From: Dermacentor variabilis
Lineage: Eukaryota > Arthropoda > Arachnida > Ixodida > Ixodidae
Assembly (NCBI RefSeq): GCF_050947875.1
Contig: NC_134568.1
Coordinates: forward strand, 258,985,115-259,049,114
Length of the DNA stretch: 64,000 nt
Direction: 5' to 3'
Shown: positions 1 to 10,799 of the stretch, piece by piece
How the letters are laid out: each line of letters opens with the position of its first letter
How positions within the stretch are numbered: the stretch's first letter is position 1
Translations under genes and position numbers: made by a program
The notes under the pieces: generated by a model
What the model was told of the DNA's origin: nothing
Databases searched by the model: none
Seen by the model: only the letters and a program-made list of their open reading frames with translations

Positions 1-12
1 CAGACGCCATCT

Positions 13-740
13 TTCACTGCATTTACATTTATTTTTCATGCGCTTTCCCAGCAAGTGCTTCAAAAGGTGACCTTCTGCAGCGATACAACACTGGGATCTG
101 AAAAGGCTTGCTGTCGATGCCTTGAGCACCGTCTGTGAAATGCTGTGGCAGACTTCAATTATCTTCTCCTGCAAGGCTTCTGGAGTTGTCATTGCCGTCA
201 TGTATACGTGATCCATAATATAGCCCCACAAGAAAAAGTCAAGAGGGTTCTGGTCGGGTGACTTTGCCGGCCACAGGACAAGCCCGTTTCTCCCTTACCA
301 TTGCCCTGGGAAGGATGACATCAAGCCATGCTCGTGTTTGGCTGCAGGTGTGGGCTGGCGCCCCATCGCGCTGATACCACGTAGCGTCAAGCCGGGCTAG
401 TGGCATGTTGCAGCACAACTCTTCAACCGGCCCTTTCAGGCACTCGCATACCTATTGCCGGTCAGATTGTTAAAAAACACTGGGCCAATGACGGTGCTGT
501 CATATATTCTGCACCAAACGTTAAAAACCACTGATATTGGTGGCGGGATATCACTAGCCAGTGGAGTTTTTGCTCTCTCCAATAGTGTGCGTTGTGGATA
601 TTTACTTGGCAATTCCGGGAAAAGCTCGCCTTGTCAGTCCAGAGTACCTTGATGAGAAAGTCGGAATCCTGCTCCTTTTGAATCAAAATCCAATTCGCAA
701 AGTCGAGTCTCTTCGGAGATCCCTTGACTCCAGGCATTGA
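13..740 (-). pseudogene. Broken DDE transposase (Tc1/mariner-like, arthropod type)
   Basis: Minus-strand frames from about 740 down to 13 read as the catalytic half of an IS630/Tc1/mariner-type cut-and-paste transposase. In order I can read a segment with VLWTDKASFSRN and HNAHYW (about 660-570), then WYQRDGAPAHT (about 382-350), then WPAKSPDQNPLDFFLWGY (about 280-220), followed by about 60 C-terminal residues. These blocks match the order of DDE transposases common in arthropod genomes. At least one frameshift lies between the QRDGAPAHT and SPDQNPLDFF blocks, near 280-300, and another break lies near 400-460. No terminal inverted repeats were found and the N-terminal DNA-binding region is not recognisable. 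It is a dead fragment that encodes no working enzyme. Confidence 0.72.
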
Positions 741-1399
741 TGCAACTGCAGATAATAGGGGTGCAGTCGAGCTGTTTTAAGTATCCTCCAGGTAGTTGAG
801 TTGGACACACTGAGCTGTGCCCCACGCTGCGCGTGCTAGCGTGTCGACTAGCCACCATGAAAGACAAAACGGAGCGAATCTTATTATTTATGACTGAAGC
901 TCTCTGCCTCTTGTGAAGCTTCTGGTTTGTTTCAGCGACTCGTAGGTGTTGAATATTGTCATCCGGCTCGGTCGCGTACCCGGGTGCCAGCTTTGAAATA
1001 TTCTTGCAGCCTGCCGTCTCTGTCTGCTTGCAGCTCCTAGGACAAGGATCATGTCTGCTGTTTCCTCGTTGAAAAAAAGCATCACGAAATCGCTCGCGCT
1101 CTAACTAGCTATGCACGATAGTTTATCGCTGTCTGGAACTACCACCACCACCACGTCTGTCAGTCACTTTACGCAGCGCAAGCGATAACGGTTGTTAGCT
1201 TAAATCGAACAGCCAACGCTTGCGTCGCTGCCCTGTCTTTTTTTAAGCGGCAAGCACCTATGGCTATTTGTGCACAGAATGCTTGGGAGCAGTGCAATCA
1301 CGACGCGCAAGCAGGTATGTCACGTTGGGGTTCTTTTTTGTGTGTGTGTATTTCGCGTGCACCCGCAGCAAGCTGAAAAACACTAATGCCTAATAGATA

Positions 1400-1650
1400 G
1401 AAAGACAGAAGCTGTTTATTCAAACATTTTGCAAACCGCTCTGCAACTTTCTAATTGGAATTCTTTCCTAGCTTTGGCGCTTCAGAAACCAGTTAACTAA
1501 TCTTGACTAAGCATCTAATTAAACAAAATACAAAAAATAGCATGACACACTGCATATAAAAGGGAGCAACACGCATTTGGTCACGTAGTCTTAAAGTGCA
1601 TCGGCATATTTTTAACCTGGATAAAGTTCGCTGAAACACCTTGTATAGTG
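1400..1650 (-). repeat. MITE-like repeat with GTGTTTCAGCGAAC end
   Basis: The segment ends on the minus strand with a GGTGTTTCAGCGAAC-type terminus near 1645-1625 and an AT-rich body. Related termini occur near 50640 (plus) and 55630 (plus). It is probably a short non-autonomous DNA transposon. The opposite end was not located. Confidence 0.3.
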
Positions 1651-3551
1651 CATCAAACAACGCAAATAAACTTTATGCGCAATCAGAGATTCACAGATCA
1701 CAGAATCCTAAGCCCTCCCCCCCCCCGCTCTCTCCACTCAGATGCACTGCACGCGACGGAGGGCGGCGCGCTTCCTTCCCACTTTTCTCCGTTGCGCACA
1801 CAGGACTGACCCACCATCGTCGGCTCACCTCATCCCCCCCTACGCTTTCACTCACACACAAAGGATGCGGCGCGCGGTGATGAGGTTATCGCCCTTGGAC
1901 TTCATACGGAACATGACGGCGACGACAGGAATGCGCCTTGAGTGTCCATATCATTACTATCGTAATAATATAGTAAGCGTATCCGGCAACTGTAGAGTGC
2001 CGTGGCCCATTCCTTTCCGCAATAGAAGTAACAAAATCGAGCTTTCACCATGCGATGATTCGCTGCGCCACAACAAGATCTTTTTCTTCTTTTTGTGGGG
2101 CGGGTCCACAGAAATAAAAAAAAAAGACGCAAAGGAAAGCATGCTGGGTACAATCGAATGCCTGCTTTGGGCACCTAATGTGGCTACCGAAGGCATATCG
2201 AAGAAAACGTGAGACGCTTGGTCCAGAGAGAACCATATACATGCTGCTCGTTATCCTACACTGGCGAGACAAAAGACTGTCTGGAGAGGTTGCGATAACA
2301 TCGAAATTAAGGTGATGCCACCCGCCATGGTTGCTCAGTGGCTATGGTGTTGGGCTGCTGAGCACGAGGTCGCGGGATCGAATCCCTGCCACGGCGGCCA
2401 CATTTTGATGGGGGCGAAATGCGAAAACGCCTGTGTACTTAGATTTAGGTGCACGTTAAAGAACCCCAGGTGGTCGAAATTTGCGGAGTCCTCCACTACA
2501 GCGTGCCTGATAATCAGAAAGTGGTTTCGCCATGTTAATCCCAATAATTAAGGCGATGCCCTCAAGCGAACGCATTGCAATCCGTCGAGACCCTGCAGTG
2601 GTGGCGGCGAGCGACCATTGCTTCTTTTTCTCGTCGGCTAGCCAGAAAGCGTCCGAAACTCTGCGAGGCCAAAATCCACTCGGCCAGAGAAAAACGATCG
2701 CGCACCGAAGTGCGCCGCGTGGTTGTCAGGATAACACGTGAAAAAACATGACCTCTGGCTGGCTCTGGCAGCCCGCGGTTAGTGAGAACTAGAAAACTGA
2801 AGAGGCTCAATGTGTCCTCGTGAATAAAAGTCAAAGTAGAAAAAATAAATAAGAACGTAGTTACCTTTGCTGGCTTTATATAGTGTCCTGACATAGATGC
2901 TTTGGTGCAGGTGAAAAAAAATTGATATTCTTTTCTGTGACATGACGGCACAAATGAACCATCACAACGCTTTGTCTCATCGGACCTCGCTGCGTGCTTG
3001 TCAGCTTGTCTGATAGTGTGTTGATTTGATTTGGCTTGTCTCGTTGTAGGGTTCGATGTATGACTTTAGAAAAGTCAGTGAAACTTTGGCGTCAAATGTT
3101 TATGACAACATTATACCCACAAAGATCCGGAATTGAAAATCTAAAGCACGACTTTGGAAATGTCAATGCACCTTTCGCATCAAACGTTTATCCGATCTTT
3201 ATACCCATAAAGTTTCGGAATTGAAATCCATGCTCTCCGTAGATTCCGTGGCATCCGCGAGATGCCGCGACGAGCCCCCTCGCCATCAAAACGCCCTTGA
3301 AACTTTGTTCTCGGATGGGGCTCTTTACGTTATGTGACTCCAGGTGCATGGGCGTTGCCACAAAATCCAGCCCGAGTTCACAATCTTCGCACCGAAATGT
3401 CTTTTTGAGCTTGAAAAATACATTCTGGACAAAATCCAGAGCGATTTCCGGCGCCGGGGGTTGTTTTGTTCGGCGGTGCATGACAGCGCGAGAAAATTTC
3501 GGGGGGCGGCTGAAGCCCCATTAGCCCCCCCCCCCCCTGGCTACGCCCCTG
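1650..3551 (-). repeat. hAT-type long dispersed repeat, truncated copy
   Basis: This block matches, in inverted orientation, most of 56386-58560. Its outer terminus at 3551 is the complement of CAGGGGCGTAGCCAG, the terminus that also starts at 52430 and 56386. The opposite terminus (CAGTGGCGTAGCCAG type) is not visible, so the copy looks truncated near 1650. It has a C-run/G-rich subterminal part (about 3230-3540) and an AT-rich body. A Ruka SINE is inserted at 2320-2545. No coding capacity was recognised. Confidence 0.55.
2320..2545 (+). repeat. Ruka SINE with 15-bp target duplication
   Basis: A tRNA-derived SINE with a head carrying box-A-like TGCTCAGTGGC and B-box GGATCGAATCC, then the conserved GTGCACGTTAAAGAACCCCAGG block and the TCCTCCACTACAGCGTGCC tail. 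It matches the ixodid tick family Ruka. It is flanked by AATTAAGGTGATGCC (2305-2319) and AATTAAGGCGATGCC (2546-2560), a 14/15 target-site duplication. The inverted homologous copy near 57.54 kb has no SINE here, so that copy is an empty site. Confidence 0.85.
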
Positions 3552-3865
3552 GGAGAGAGGAAGCGCTTCAGCATCTGCGAGCGAATTGACCTTCGTGCTA
3601 GTCTCACGCTGAGCGATGAAAACGGCGCACACGAAGCTGTCATCGCTCGGTGCGCCTAGACGACCCATCGCAGACCGCTTTCGATAAGGGCCCGCGCTCA
3701 GCCGCCGCGGTAGCAGAGCGTTCCCCACCTCCCTATGCCTTGCTCGCGATGGAAGTCGGCGCGCTTCCTCACCGCCTTCCTACCTTGCGCGCGCGAGATC
3801 GAGCCACCATCTTCGGCTCACTCTCGCACGTGTTCACAAGCACCCACAGCGTACGGCGCTATGGT
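3552..3865 (+). repeat. GC-rich dispersed tick repeat, copy 1
   Basis: Contains the family signature GCGAGCGAATTGACCTTCGTGC, a CACACGAAGCT block and CATCGCAGACCGCTTTC. The same blocks recur at 8330-8620, 14450-15115 (minus), 30770-31415 (minus), 49020-49960 and 63244-63660. There is no coding potential. The family type is unknown; it is probably a non-autonomous mobile element. Confidence 0.45.
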
Positions 3866-3867
3866 GG

Positions 3868-4098
3868 CTATGGTGGCTATGGTGTTGGGCTGCTGAGCAC
3901 GAGGTCGCGGGATCGAATCCCGGCCACGGCGGCCGCAATTCGATGGGGGCGAAATGCGAAAACACCCGTGTGCTTAGATTTAGGTGCACGTTAAAGAACC
4001 CCAGGTGGTCAAAATTTCCGGAGTCCTCCACTACGGCGTGCCTCATAATCAGAAAGTGGTTTTGGCACGTAAAACCCCAAATATTATTATTATTAGTA
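3868..4098 (+). repeat. Ruka SINE
   Basis: A near-complete copy with the tRNA-like head (B-box GGATCGAATCCCGG), the GTGCACGTTAAAGAACCCCAGG core, the CACTACGGCGTGCCTCATAATC block and an (ATT)n-type tail at about 4080-4098. The 5' edge shows a short slippage, with TATGGTGGC repeated about three times, so the exact start is uncertain. No clear target duplication was found. Confidence 0.85.
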
Positions 4099-5250
4099 CT
4101 TCCAGGTCACGAACGGCATAAGCGTTATCAGCGTGACATAGCGTTCTTGTCAGGAAAGTAGCGAGCGCAGAGTTTTCAAGAAAGGAAACTGGGGCAATAC
4201 AGATGACTGTTACCGTTGTGCGACAGATACACCCCAAAGGGGGTAAATCGTTTTGACACAGCACTCTAAAAAGGTTACACCCTTTGAGGCTTATCTTGTC
4301 GCCAAACAACACTTTTAGAAAAATTTACACCCGTTGGGGATTATCTTGTCCCACAATTATAATCGTAATCTGTCTTACCCGCGTTTCCTTTCTTTAACGC
4401 TGCGAGCCCGCTACTTTCCAGTCACGAACAGCTTGCGCGTTATCACTGTGACACAGCATTCTCGACAGGAAAGTAGCGAGCGCAGAGTTTTCAAGAAAGC
4501 AAACGCAAGGAAAGCAAATGTCGATTATTGTTGTGAGACAAATATACACCCCAAAGGGTGCAACCGTCTTAACATTAAGTTTACACCCTTTGGAGTGTAT
4601 ATTTGCCACACATTCTTAAAACGGTTGCACCATTTGGGGTGTATATTTGTCCCATAACGATAATCGTCATCCGCCTTGCTTGCGTTTCCTTTCTTGAAAA
4701 CTCGGCTCTCGCTACTTTCCTGTCGAGAAGCTGCGTCACACTGATAACGCGCATGCCGTTCTTGACTGGGAAGTACCGGGCTCGCAGCGTTAAAGAAAGG
4801 AAACACGGGCAAGACCGATGACGATTATTGTGGGACAAGATAAGCCCCAAAGGGTGTAAATTTTTTTAAGAGTGCACAACACTAAAAAGTTTACACCCTT
4901 TGGAGTGTATTTGCCACACAACGATAATCGTCATCTGCCTTGCTTGCGTTTCCTTTCTTGAAAACGCCGCGCCCGCTACTTTCCAGTCGGCAATGCTATG
5001 TCATGCTGATAACGCGCATGCCGTTCGTTACTGGGAAGTACCAGGCTCGCAGCGTTAAAAGAACAGAAATGCGGGCAAGACAGATGACGTTTACACTCTA
5101 AGAACAGTTTACAACTTTTGGAGTGCCCCTTCTGCCACACGATAATTGTCATCCGCCTTGATGCGTTTCCTTTCTCTAACGCTGCGAGCCCGGTACTTTC
5201 CAATAACGAACGGCACGCGCGTTATCAGCATGATAGCATTGCCGACAGGA
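4099..5250. repeat. Tandem cluster of palindromic ~280-bp units
   Basis: About four to five degenerate units follow one another. Each has arms reading CGATAATCGTCATC ... GTTTCCTTTCTT ... and their complements (AAGAAAGGAAACGC ... GATGACGATTATTG) around a core with AACGCGCATGCCGTT. Units are separated by the self-complementary motif ACACCCTTTGGGGTGT or variants. Each unit is therefore an imperfect hairpin and the hairpins are tandem. A second cluster of the same family lies at 47690-48165. No coding potential was seen. Confidence 0.6.
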
Positions 5251-5394
5251 ATTGCTATTTTTATGTTATTTTTGAAAATATTTATAGTGGTACTGAAATC
5301 CAATGTTTCTTTGACCTTATTTAATACATCAGTTACCTGATATTCCGTTTTCTGTCGTCCGTATTCAGTTCGTATTTTAGGAGTGCGTCGGTTT

Positions 5395-6411
5395 TGGAAT
5401 CTTAGGCAATAGCTAGGAATTTTTCATCTTTTGTGTAGAGTTTGTTTTTGTTTATTAATTGCAATAGCTTGAAATAGTATAACTGGTCTGCCCGCAGTAT
5501 ACCATGTTTTATAAATAAGGCAGCCGTTCTTAAATCTTGCATTTTACCATAATAATTTTCAAAAAACCGTAAAATCCTTTTTTGGAGTATAACAAGCTTG
5601 TTGTAATTTGTTTTTTGTGGTGGTACCCCAGACAAGTAAACCATATGTAAGTTTGGAATAGAAAAGAGAATGATAAAGAGTTCGCTTTAGCCAGAGTGGT
5701 ATAAGGTGGGTTATCCTGTACAAACATCCAACTGTACGTGCTAAATCTGAAATGAGATAATTTATATGTGTAGTCCAACTTAGTTTGTCTTGAAACCATA
5801 CCCAGAGAAATTTTTGTTTTTCAACATGTTTAATTACGCTTTCTTCAAATTTTAGCATTATGTTTCTGTACAATGGTTTGTTAGTAGGATGAAGTATCAT
5901 GTATGTAGTTTTGGAGGCATTTAATGTCAGCTTGTTCTATTTTAACCATCTGGATAGATGAAAAAGATATGCATTGGCATCATGTTCAACTGTTGCAAGG
6001 TTATGGGAAGAAAAAAATACATTTGTGTCATCTGCATACATGATGACGTCAGAGGTACCAGGGATAGAGACAATATCATTTATAAAGATGATGACTAATA
6101 GTGGCCTAAGTATGGAGCCCTGAGGGACGCCTTGTTTTATTCTCATTTCCGTTGAAAATGCTCCGTTATTCTTTAGAAGTTGAAAAAGATCTGATAAGTA
6201 GTTTCTGAGAAGATCAAGAGCAACGCCTCGGACCCCATACCTGGATAATTTGTTTAGTAATAAATCGAATTGTATAGAGTCAAAGGCTTTCCTGAGGTCT
6301 AGAAACAGACCAAGCGTATATTCCCTATTTTCCATATTTTCGATGATTTTGTCTTTGATATTTACTAGAGCCTGCTCAGTTGATTTGTGCTTGCGAAAAC
6401 CATATTGGTTT
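5395..6411 (-). pseudogene. Non-LTR retrotransposon reverse transcriptase fragment
   Basis: Minus-strand frames give the palm of a Jockey/CR1-like reverse transcriptase. I read YGFRKHKSTEQAL, then GLFLDLRKAFDSI (motif with the first catalytic Asp), then KQGVPQGSILRPLL, then the catalytic MYADDTNVFF near 6045. Downstream frames (5900-5402) hold the thumb and C-terminal part, including FLWVWFQDKLSW and YGLLVWG, separated by frameshifts. It is 5'-truncated exactly where the foldback element at 6422 begins, so the foldback may have broken it. It lacks the endonuclease and ORF1. Confidence 0.8.
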
Positions 6412-6421
6412 GTTTAAAAAT

Positions 6422-6940
6422 CTGCACCAGATTTTTAAAGATTGCCTGTGGCAGATAGCGTAATTCTAACCCTTGATCTAAATTACTCGATGAGGCGGCC
6501 GTCACTTCTACGAGAAATCAAAATGCTTAATAATTAACATAATTACTCTAACTTTTTTTTTTGCTCCAGATGTTTCAATATACGTATTACAGCCGATAAG
6601 TTTGCAACGCGTATCCGTTTAAAACGAATTCTCAGGACTGCACTAGTAAGACCAATGCATTTCGTCGGACACTTCGAAAATTAATATCTCGAAACTAGTG
6701 CAGTCCTGAGAATTATTTCCAAGTGGTTACATCGCCTTGCGAACTCACTATAGCTACAATTCGTAGATTAAAATATGTGCCTAAGATAATTAATTAAAAT
6801 GATGATTAGCGTAAGTATGCTAATTATTCAATTAAGCATTTTGGTTTCTCGTAGAGGTAATGGCCGCCTCAACGAGTAATTTAGATCAAGGGTTCGAATT
6901 ATGCTATTTGCCACAGACAATTTCTAAAGATCTGGTGCAG
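6422..6940. mobile_element. Foldback element, 519 bp, nested inverted repeats
   Basis: The ends are CTGCACCAGA (6422-6431) and TCTGGTGCAG (6931-6940). The arms stay complementary inward for well over 100 bp (TGCCTGTGGCAGATAGC against GCTATTTGCCACAGACA; TTACTCGATGAGGCGGC against GCCGCCTCAACGAGTAA). Inside, a second hairpin pairs TCTCAGGACTGCACTAGT with ACTAGTGCAGTCCTGAGA. The whole sequence can therefore fold on itself. No open frame is present. A related copy lies at 28172-28745. Confidence 0.75.
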
Positions 6941-7059
6941 CTAATGCTCAGTGAATACAGCAATGCCGCACTGCCTCAAGGCGAAAGTTCTGACCAATGT
7001 CGCGCAGCGCGCAATAAAAAAGAAAAGCTGAGTCCCTTAAGGATTCTTACGTGATTTCA

Positions 7060-7465
7060 ATGCGAAAGCATAACTACTTCTCTAATTGGTTACGTCTATG
7101 ATACGTGACGTCATACATCGTCACGTGTCCTTCACAACTCTACTTTAGTCCACCTTAATCCACCTTGCTCTAATTTGTACCACCTTAACCTACTTTAATT
7201 CGCCTTCATTCACTTTACTCCACTTTAAGTCACCTTACTCTAACTTGTTCTAACTTTCATTCACGTTACTTTAATTTAGATTAATTCGCGTAAATTACGC
7301 ATAATTGCTACTAATTAACGTTGTTATACAATTTAGTATATTTTGTATTACTACTGACGTCATACAAGATGCTGGTGACGTCACATTGATTTTTGGTACC
7401 ACTCGTTGCAGACAACGCCGGCTTTTCGGCCTTATGGGACTTCTAATGCTTTCGCATTAATAAGT
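7060..7465. repeat. Degenerate CCACCTTAAT minisatellite in a MITE-like unit
   Basis: From about 7137 to 7300 the sequence is a degenerate repeat of roughly 11 bp, around the words CCACCTTAATT and CACTTTACTCC. It is flanked by GACGTCA sites (GTGACGTCAT near 7107, CTGACGTCAT near 7358, GTGACGTCAC near 7376). Outside these, ATGCGAAAGCATAACTAC (about 7058) faces the complement of AATGCGAAAGCATTAG (about 7444), suggesting terminal inverted repeats. Confidence 0.5.
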
Positions 7466-8329
7466 AGGGCTTGGCCAGCGTTGAGTACGAATATTGAAAT
7501 GTTTATTGGCAGCGTTGCTATATGGTGCCAGGCCAACGTCTCTTTGGCGGGCATCGGCCGGCGTGAACTAGGCAGTCCTGTGCTGACGCAGGAAGTTTGA
7601 GCGCAGTTCCCGGCGTAGATACTGGCCTGTTGCTGACTTCGGAAGGTCGGAGACGAACTCCAGTCCGCCGTGCAGTTGCATTGCATGTTCCACTTGCTCT
7701 GGAAGAAATAATTGTAATCGTGTATTTTCTCTGGTGCTTTATTATTGCTAAGACAAGTTTTACATCCACCCGGTATACAATAGGGCAAGTGCCGTGTCGC
7801 CATCATCACATCGATGTTAGCGCCATGTTTGTGGTCTCGTACACCTTTTCGACTGTTCGTCTTATTTTCGCGTGTCGTTTTAGCGGCATACCCCAGCGAA
7901 CGACTCCTTAAGCGTCGCAGCGGTAAAGTATTCAGCGCAAATGTACGGACGATGACGAAGGTAGTAACAACACTAGCGCTGGTAAATCAGTTCTGAGGAA
8001 ATCCTCAAGGCGGAGAAAGTTTCGTGAATGGCAAAATTGTCCTCCACCTGAGGCTATATAGTAGCACGAAGCTACAAAGCAGCCCCATACTGATCTCTCT
8101 GTTGGATGGACGACAATTTTCGCTTTCAGCTATCGCCGTAACTTGGGTGAAAGGTACTGTTCGTAAGAAATTTATTGAATGTTCATAAAGAGCTGGGGCG
8201 CGCTGGTATGGCGTCATTTTTGCGAACTTCAAACTGCTGACGACGAAAAAAAGCATTCATAGAAGGGGAAAAAGTCGGTGACGTTTCACATAGCGAACGC
8301 GGGTCACGCGCAAGCATATGGGTGCTATA
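7466..8329. other. Unassigned intergenic DNA
   Basis: No gene, RNA or repeat could be assigned. Short open frames here have no recognisable protein motif and look like chance. Confidence 0.4.
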
Positions 8330-8620
8330 GCGCACACAAAGCTATATATATATATGGGCCCTCGGTGCGCCTATACGCCTACACTGTCCGCATCGCAGAT
8401 CGCTCTCAAGACAGGGCTCGCGCGACCGCGCCATACACAGCAGCTACCGAAGTATAACGCCCCCTCCCTCCCCTCCCCTCGTTGCCTTGCGTGCGACGGA
8501 AGACGGCGCGCTTCCTCTCTTGCGCACGCGAGATTGAGCCACCATCGTCGGCTCACCGTCGCACGCTTTCACTCGCGCATACAACATGTCACGCAGGGAC
8601 GATATTATCACTAGACGAAC
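8330..8620 (+). repeat. GC-rich dispersed tick repeat, copy 2
   Basis: Shares CATCGCAGATCGCTNTCAAGA, the GCGCTTCCTC block, CACCATCGTCGGCTCACC and CGCACGCTTTCACTCG with the other copies of the family first listed at 3552. A short (TA)n sits at about 8344-8354. Confidence 0.45.
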
Positions 8621-8764
8621 CCGGTACGTCCATCCCGCTCACAAAACCTGTAGCAACTGCCAGAGGAGGTCAACCCAGCGCGCCTCCGCCTACTCTCCTC
8701 CTCCGTGACGCTTCTCTCGGCACCACCTAGACTTTCCTCTTGGTGGCGTTGCTTTGCCGCGCGC

Positions 8765-9790
8765 TTTTAGCGTTAAAAAATCTGGTTTTATGGTATTCAA
8801 TGAAGACTGAACAGATAGTGTTAATACAGGGCCAGCAAATACCTCGGGTAAAGGAATACAAATACATTAGTGTATGGATAAACGAAGGCGATATATATCT
8901 GGAGACGCAGGAAAAAACAATAATAGCAAAAGGCAAGAGAAATGCGGCCATAATGAAACAGAGCGCTATGAGGATACAATAGGTACGAGGTGCTCCGGCG
9001 TATATGGAAAGTTGTAGTGGCCCCACGACTTACATTTGAAAATGCGCTTGTTTGGTTGAAGCCAGGGGTACAATCATGACTCGATGGCGACCAATGGTCA
9101 GTGGGACGCCTTGCATTGGGCGCTCACGAGAAGACTAGTAATGAAGCTGTGCAGGGTGGTATGGGCTGGACAAGTTTTGAAGTGAGGGAAGCTCAAAGTA
9201 AAATTCATTTTAAAGAATGACTGAGGAACATGGGTGAAAGTAAATGGGTTGCGAGAGTGTTCAGATATTTGTACAGGAAAAACATTGACTCACAGTGGAG
9301 GAAAAGAACTAGGAAGCTTACCAGCCACTATGCGACCGGTATGGTCAGCAACATATAACAACGAAGAACATCAAACGCTAAGTGAGAGAGGCTGAGGCAA
9401 TCTCATGGGTGGGGAAAAGAAACCTGCTATGAGTAACTTATTCAAAGGGAAGAAACGAAATCGGGAAACGCAACTCAAGCGGAAGCTCCTTACTTTACGA
9501 AGCAAGATCGGATGCCTTAGAATGAGCAGTTATAAAGCAAGGTACACGAAGGGCGAACAAGCATGTGCTTGCTGCGGTAAGGCTAGGGGAACGATGGAAC
9601 ATGTTTTATTAGAATGTGAAGATATCTACCCAACTGCCGGTTTAGGCTGCTGCCTCCTTGAAACCCTTAGATGGATAGCAGGGGGAAAGTAAACATGTCC
9701 GCAATAGAGATTAGTAAGAGGCGACTGGAGGTTTGGTGGCAGAAAAGTAGGGAGACCACAAACAACGGAGGCATACATAAACGGAATTCC
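8765..9790 (+). pseudogene. LINE 3' end (RT C-terminus and zinc-knuckle domain)
   Basis: Plus-strand frames read as the part of a tick LINE ORF2 downstream of the catalytic palm: KTEQIVLIQGQQIPRVKEYKY (split here: first half ends at GQQ), then KGKRNAAIMK near 8930, RYEVLR near 8975, SFEVREAQSKIHF near 9175, YLYRKNIDSQWRKRT near 9270, YKARYTKGE near 9535, CACCGKARGTMEHVLLECE (9565-9620) and the terminal EISKRRLEVWWQKS. Stops and shifts interrupt the frame, for example near 8980 and 9220. The cysteine/histidine cluster is typical of the C-terminus of these ORF2 proteins. The same family appears on the minus strand at 12930-14180 and 58263-58420. Confidence 0.72.
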
Positions 9791-9949
9791 CAGTAATGGT
9801 TCAAAAAGTTTGATGCTGAGAATTCTTAGTGTTCGTGTGTTTTCGAAAAAAATGACCAACCCTTCCCCTACCGAAAAATGGCGGTTGCGAAGCTTGTCAT
9901 GCGTGCACCTGACCTTCGTCACGGTTAACTAACCCACAGGTTACGGTGC

Positions 9950-10400
9950 CGGATTGCTTCGGCTTCCCGCTCCCTCAGCTCGGGACCTTCTTTTCGTTGC
10001 TGTCGGATTGCTTGGACTCGGGCTATTCTACCGGCTGGATCGACGCGCCGACGGCGAGCCCTTTCACGGGCGAGTTCTCGCCGCCACTCGTCGAAGGCTG
10101 CCTGTTCCTAGGGGGAACGCACAACGCGTGGCCGTGCCATCCGTTTTCTGAGGCTGAACTGAACAGAAACGAAGCCGGCGCAGCTCGCGCAAAACCCTTT
10201 CCTGTCCTTGCCCTCTCCTGCGGAAGTGAAACGGCTCTGATTGGTTGCGCGCCTGGCGTGAGCGCGTGTCGATGCAGCTGGAATCCCTGCTAATGACTCA
10301 CGCTCCGGCGCCGGCGCAGCTGTCAACTCATCAAACCGCCCTTTCCCGCAGCTGCTCTGCTCTGGGAGCAACCGGGTTTTTTTGTGTGGCTACGACAACG
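9950..10400. other. GC-rich unassigned segment
   Basis: A compositional island carrying two similar phrases, GCCGGATTGCTTCGGCTTCC and GTCGGATTGCTTGGACTCGG. The 115-residue plus-strand frame at 9946-10293 has no recognisable domain. It may be an old repeat; I do not call a gene. Confidence 0.3.
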
Positions 10401-10439
10401 CCGCTGAAATTTTGAACCAATACAAGCTTCGCTTGAAAA

Positions 10440-10535
10440 AAAAACGTAGGTAGGACATTAGCCAAAATAAGAGCAAGAGCTTAGTGGCGCAACCAACCAC
10501 CCCATTTCAAAGGGGACGCTCATAGCATCCATCCA
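10440..10535 (+). repeat. Short dispersed repeat shared with 58.1 kb
   Basis: Reads GTAGGTAGGACATTAGCC, then GAGCTTAGTGGCGCAACC, then ACCACCCCATTTCAAAGG and GGACGCTCATAGCATCCATC. The same words occur in inverted orientation at about 58060-58160. There is no coding potential. Confidence 0.5.
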
Positions 10536-10799
10536 TCGTACGATGCCCGGCACGTGATTCTTTTGTCCACTTCCAGGCGCTTTCCTCCTCTGGCGCTCGC
10601 TTCCCTGTGGACTTCAAACATACCTTCGCCATTTCACTGACCCGCCATGTACGCTTGGTTGTAAAAAAAAGAAAGCGCGGCAGTAGCTGTAACGTGCATA
10701 CAGCGCCAACATCTAGCGCTGCGGTGGCGAGGGCCCCCTTGGCGCTGCCCAATAAGCACGCTTTAGGTGGGATGATCGCAAACATCTAATCGCTAACCG

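Noticed and set aside
2320..2400. tRNA genes at Ruka heads
   Set aside because: The tRNA-like part is followed by the constant Ruka body in every copy, so these are SINE heads.
9946..10293. 115-residue plus frame in the GC-rich segment
   Set aside because: No domain or splice context; GC-rich DNA is open in several frames.
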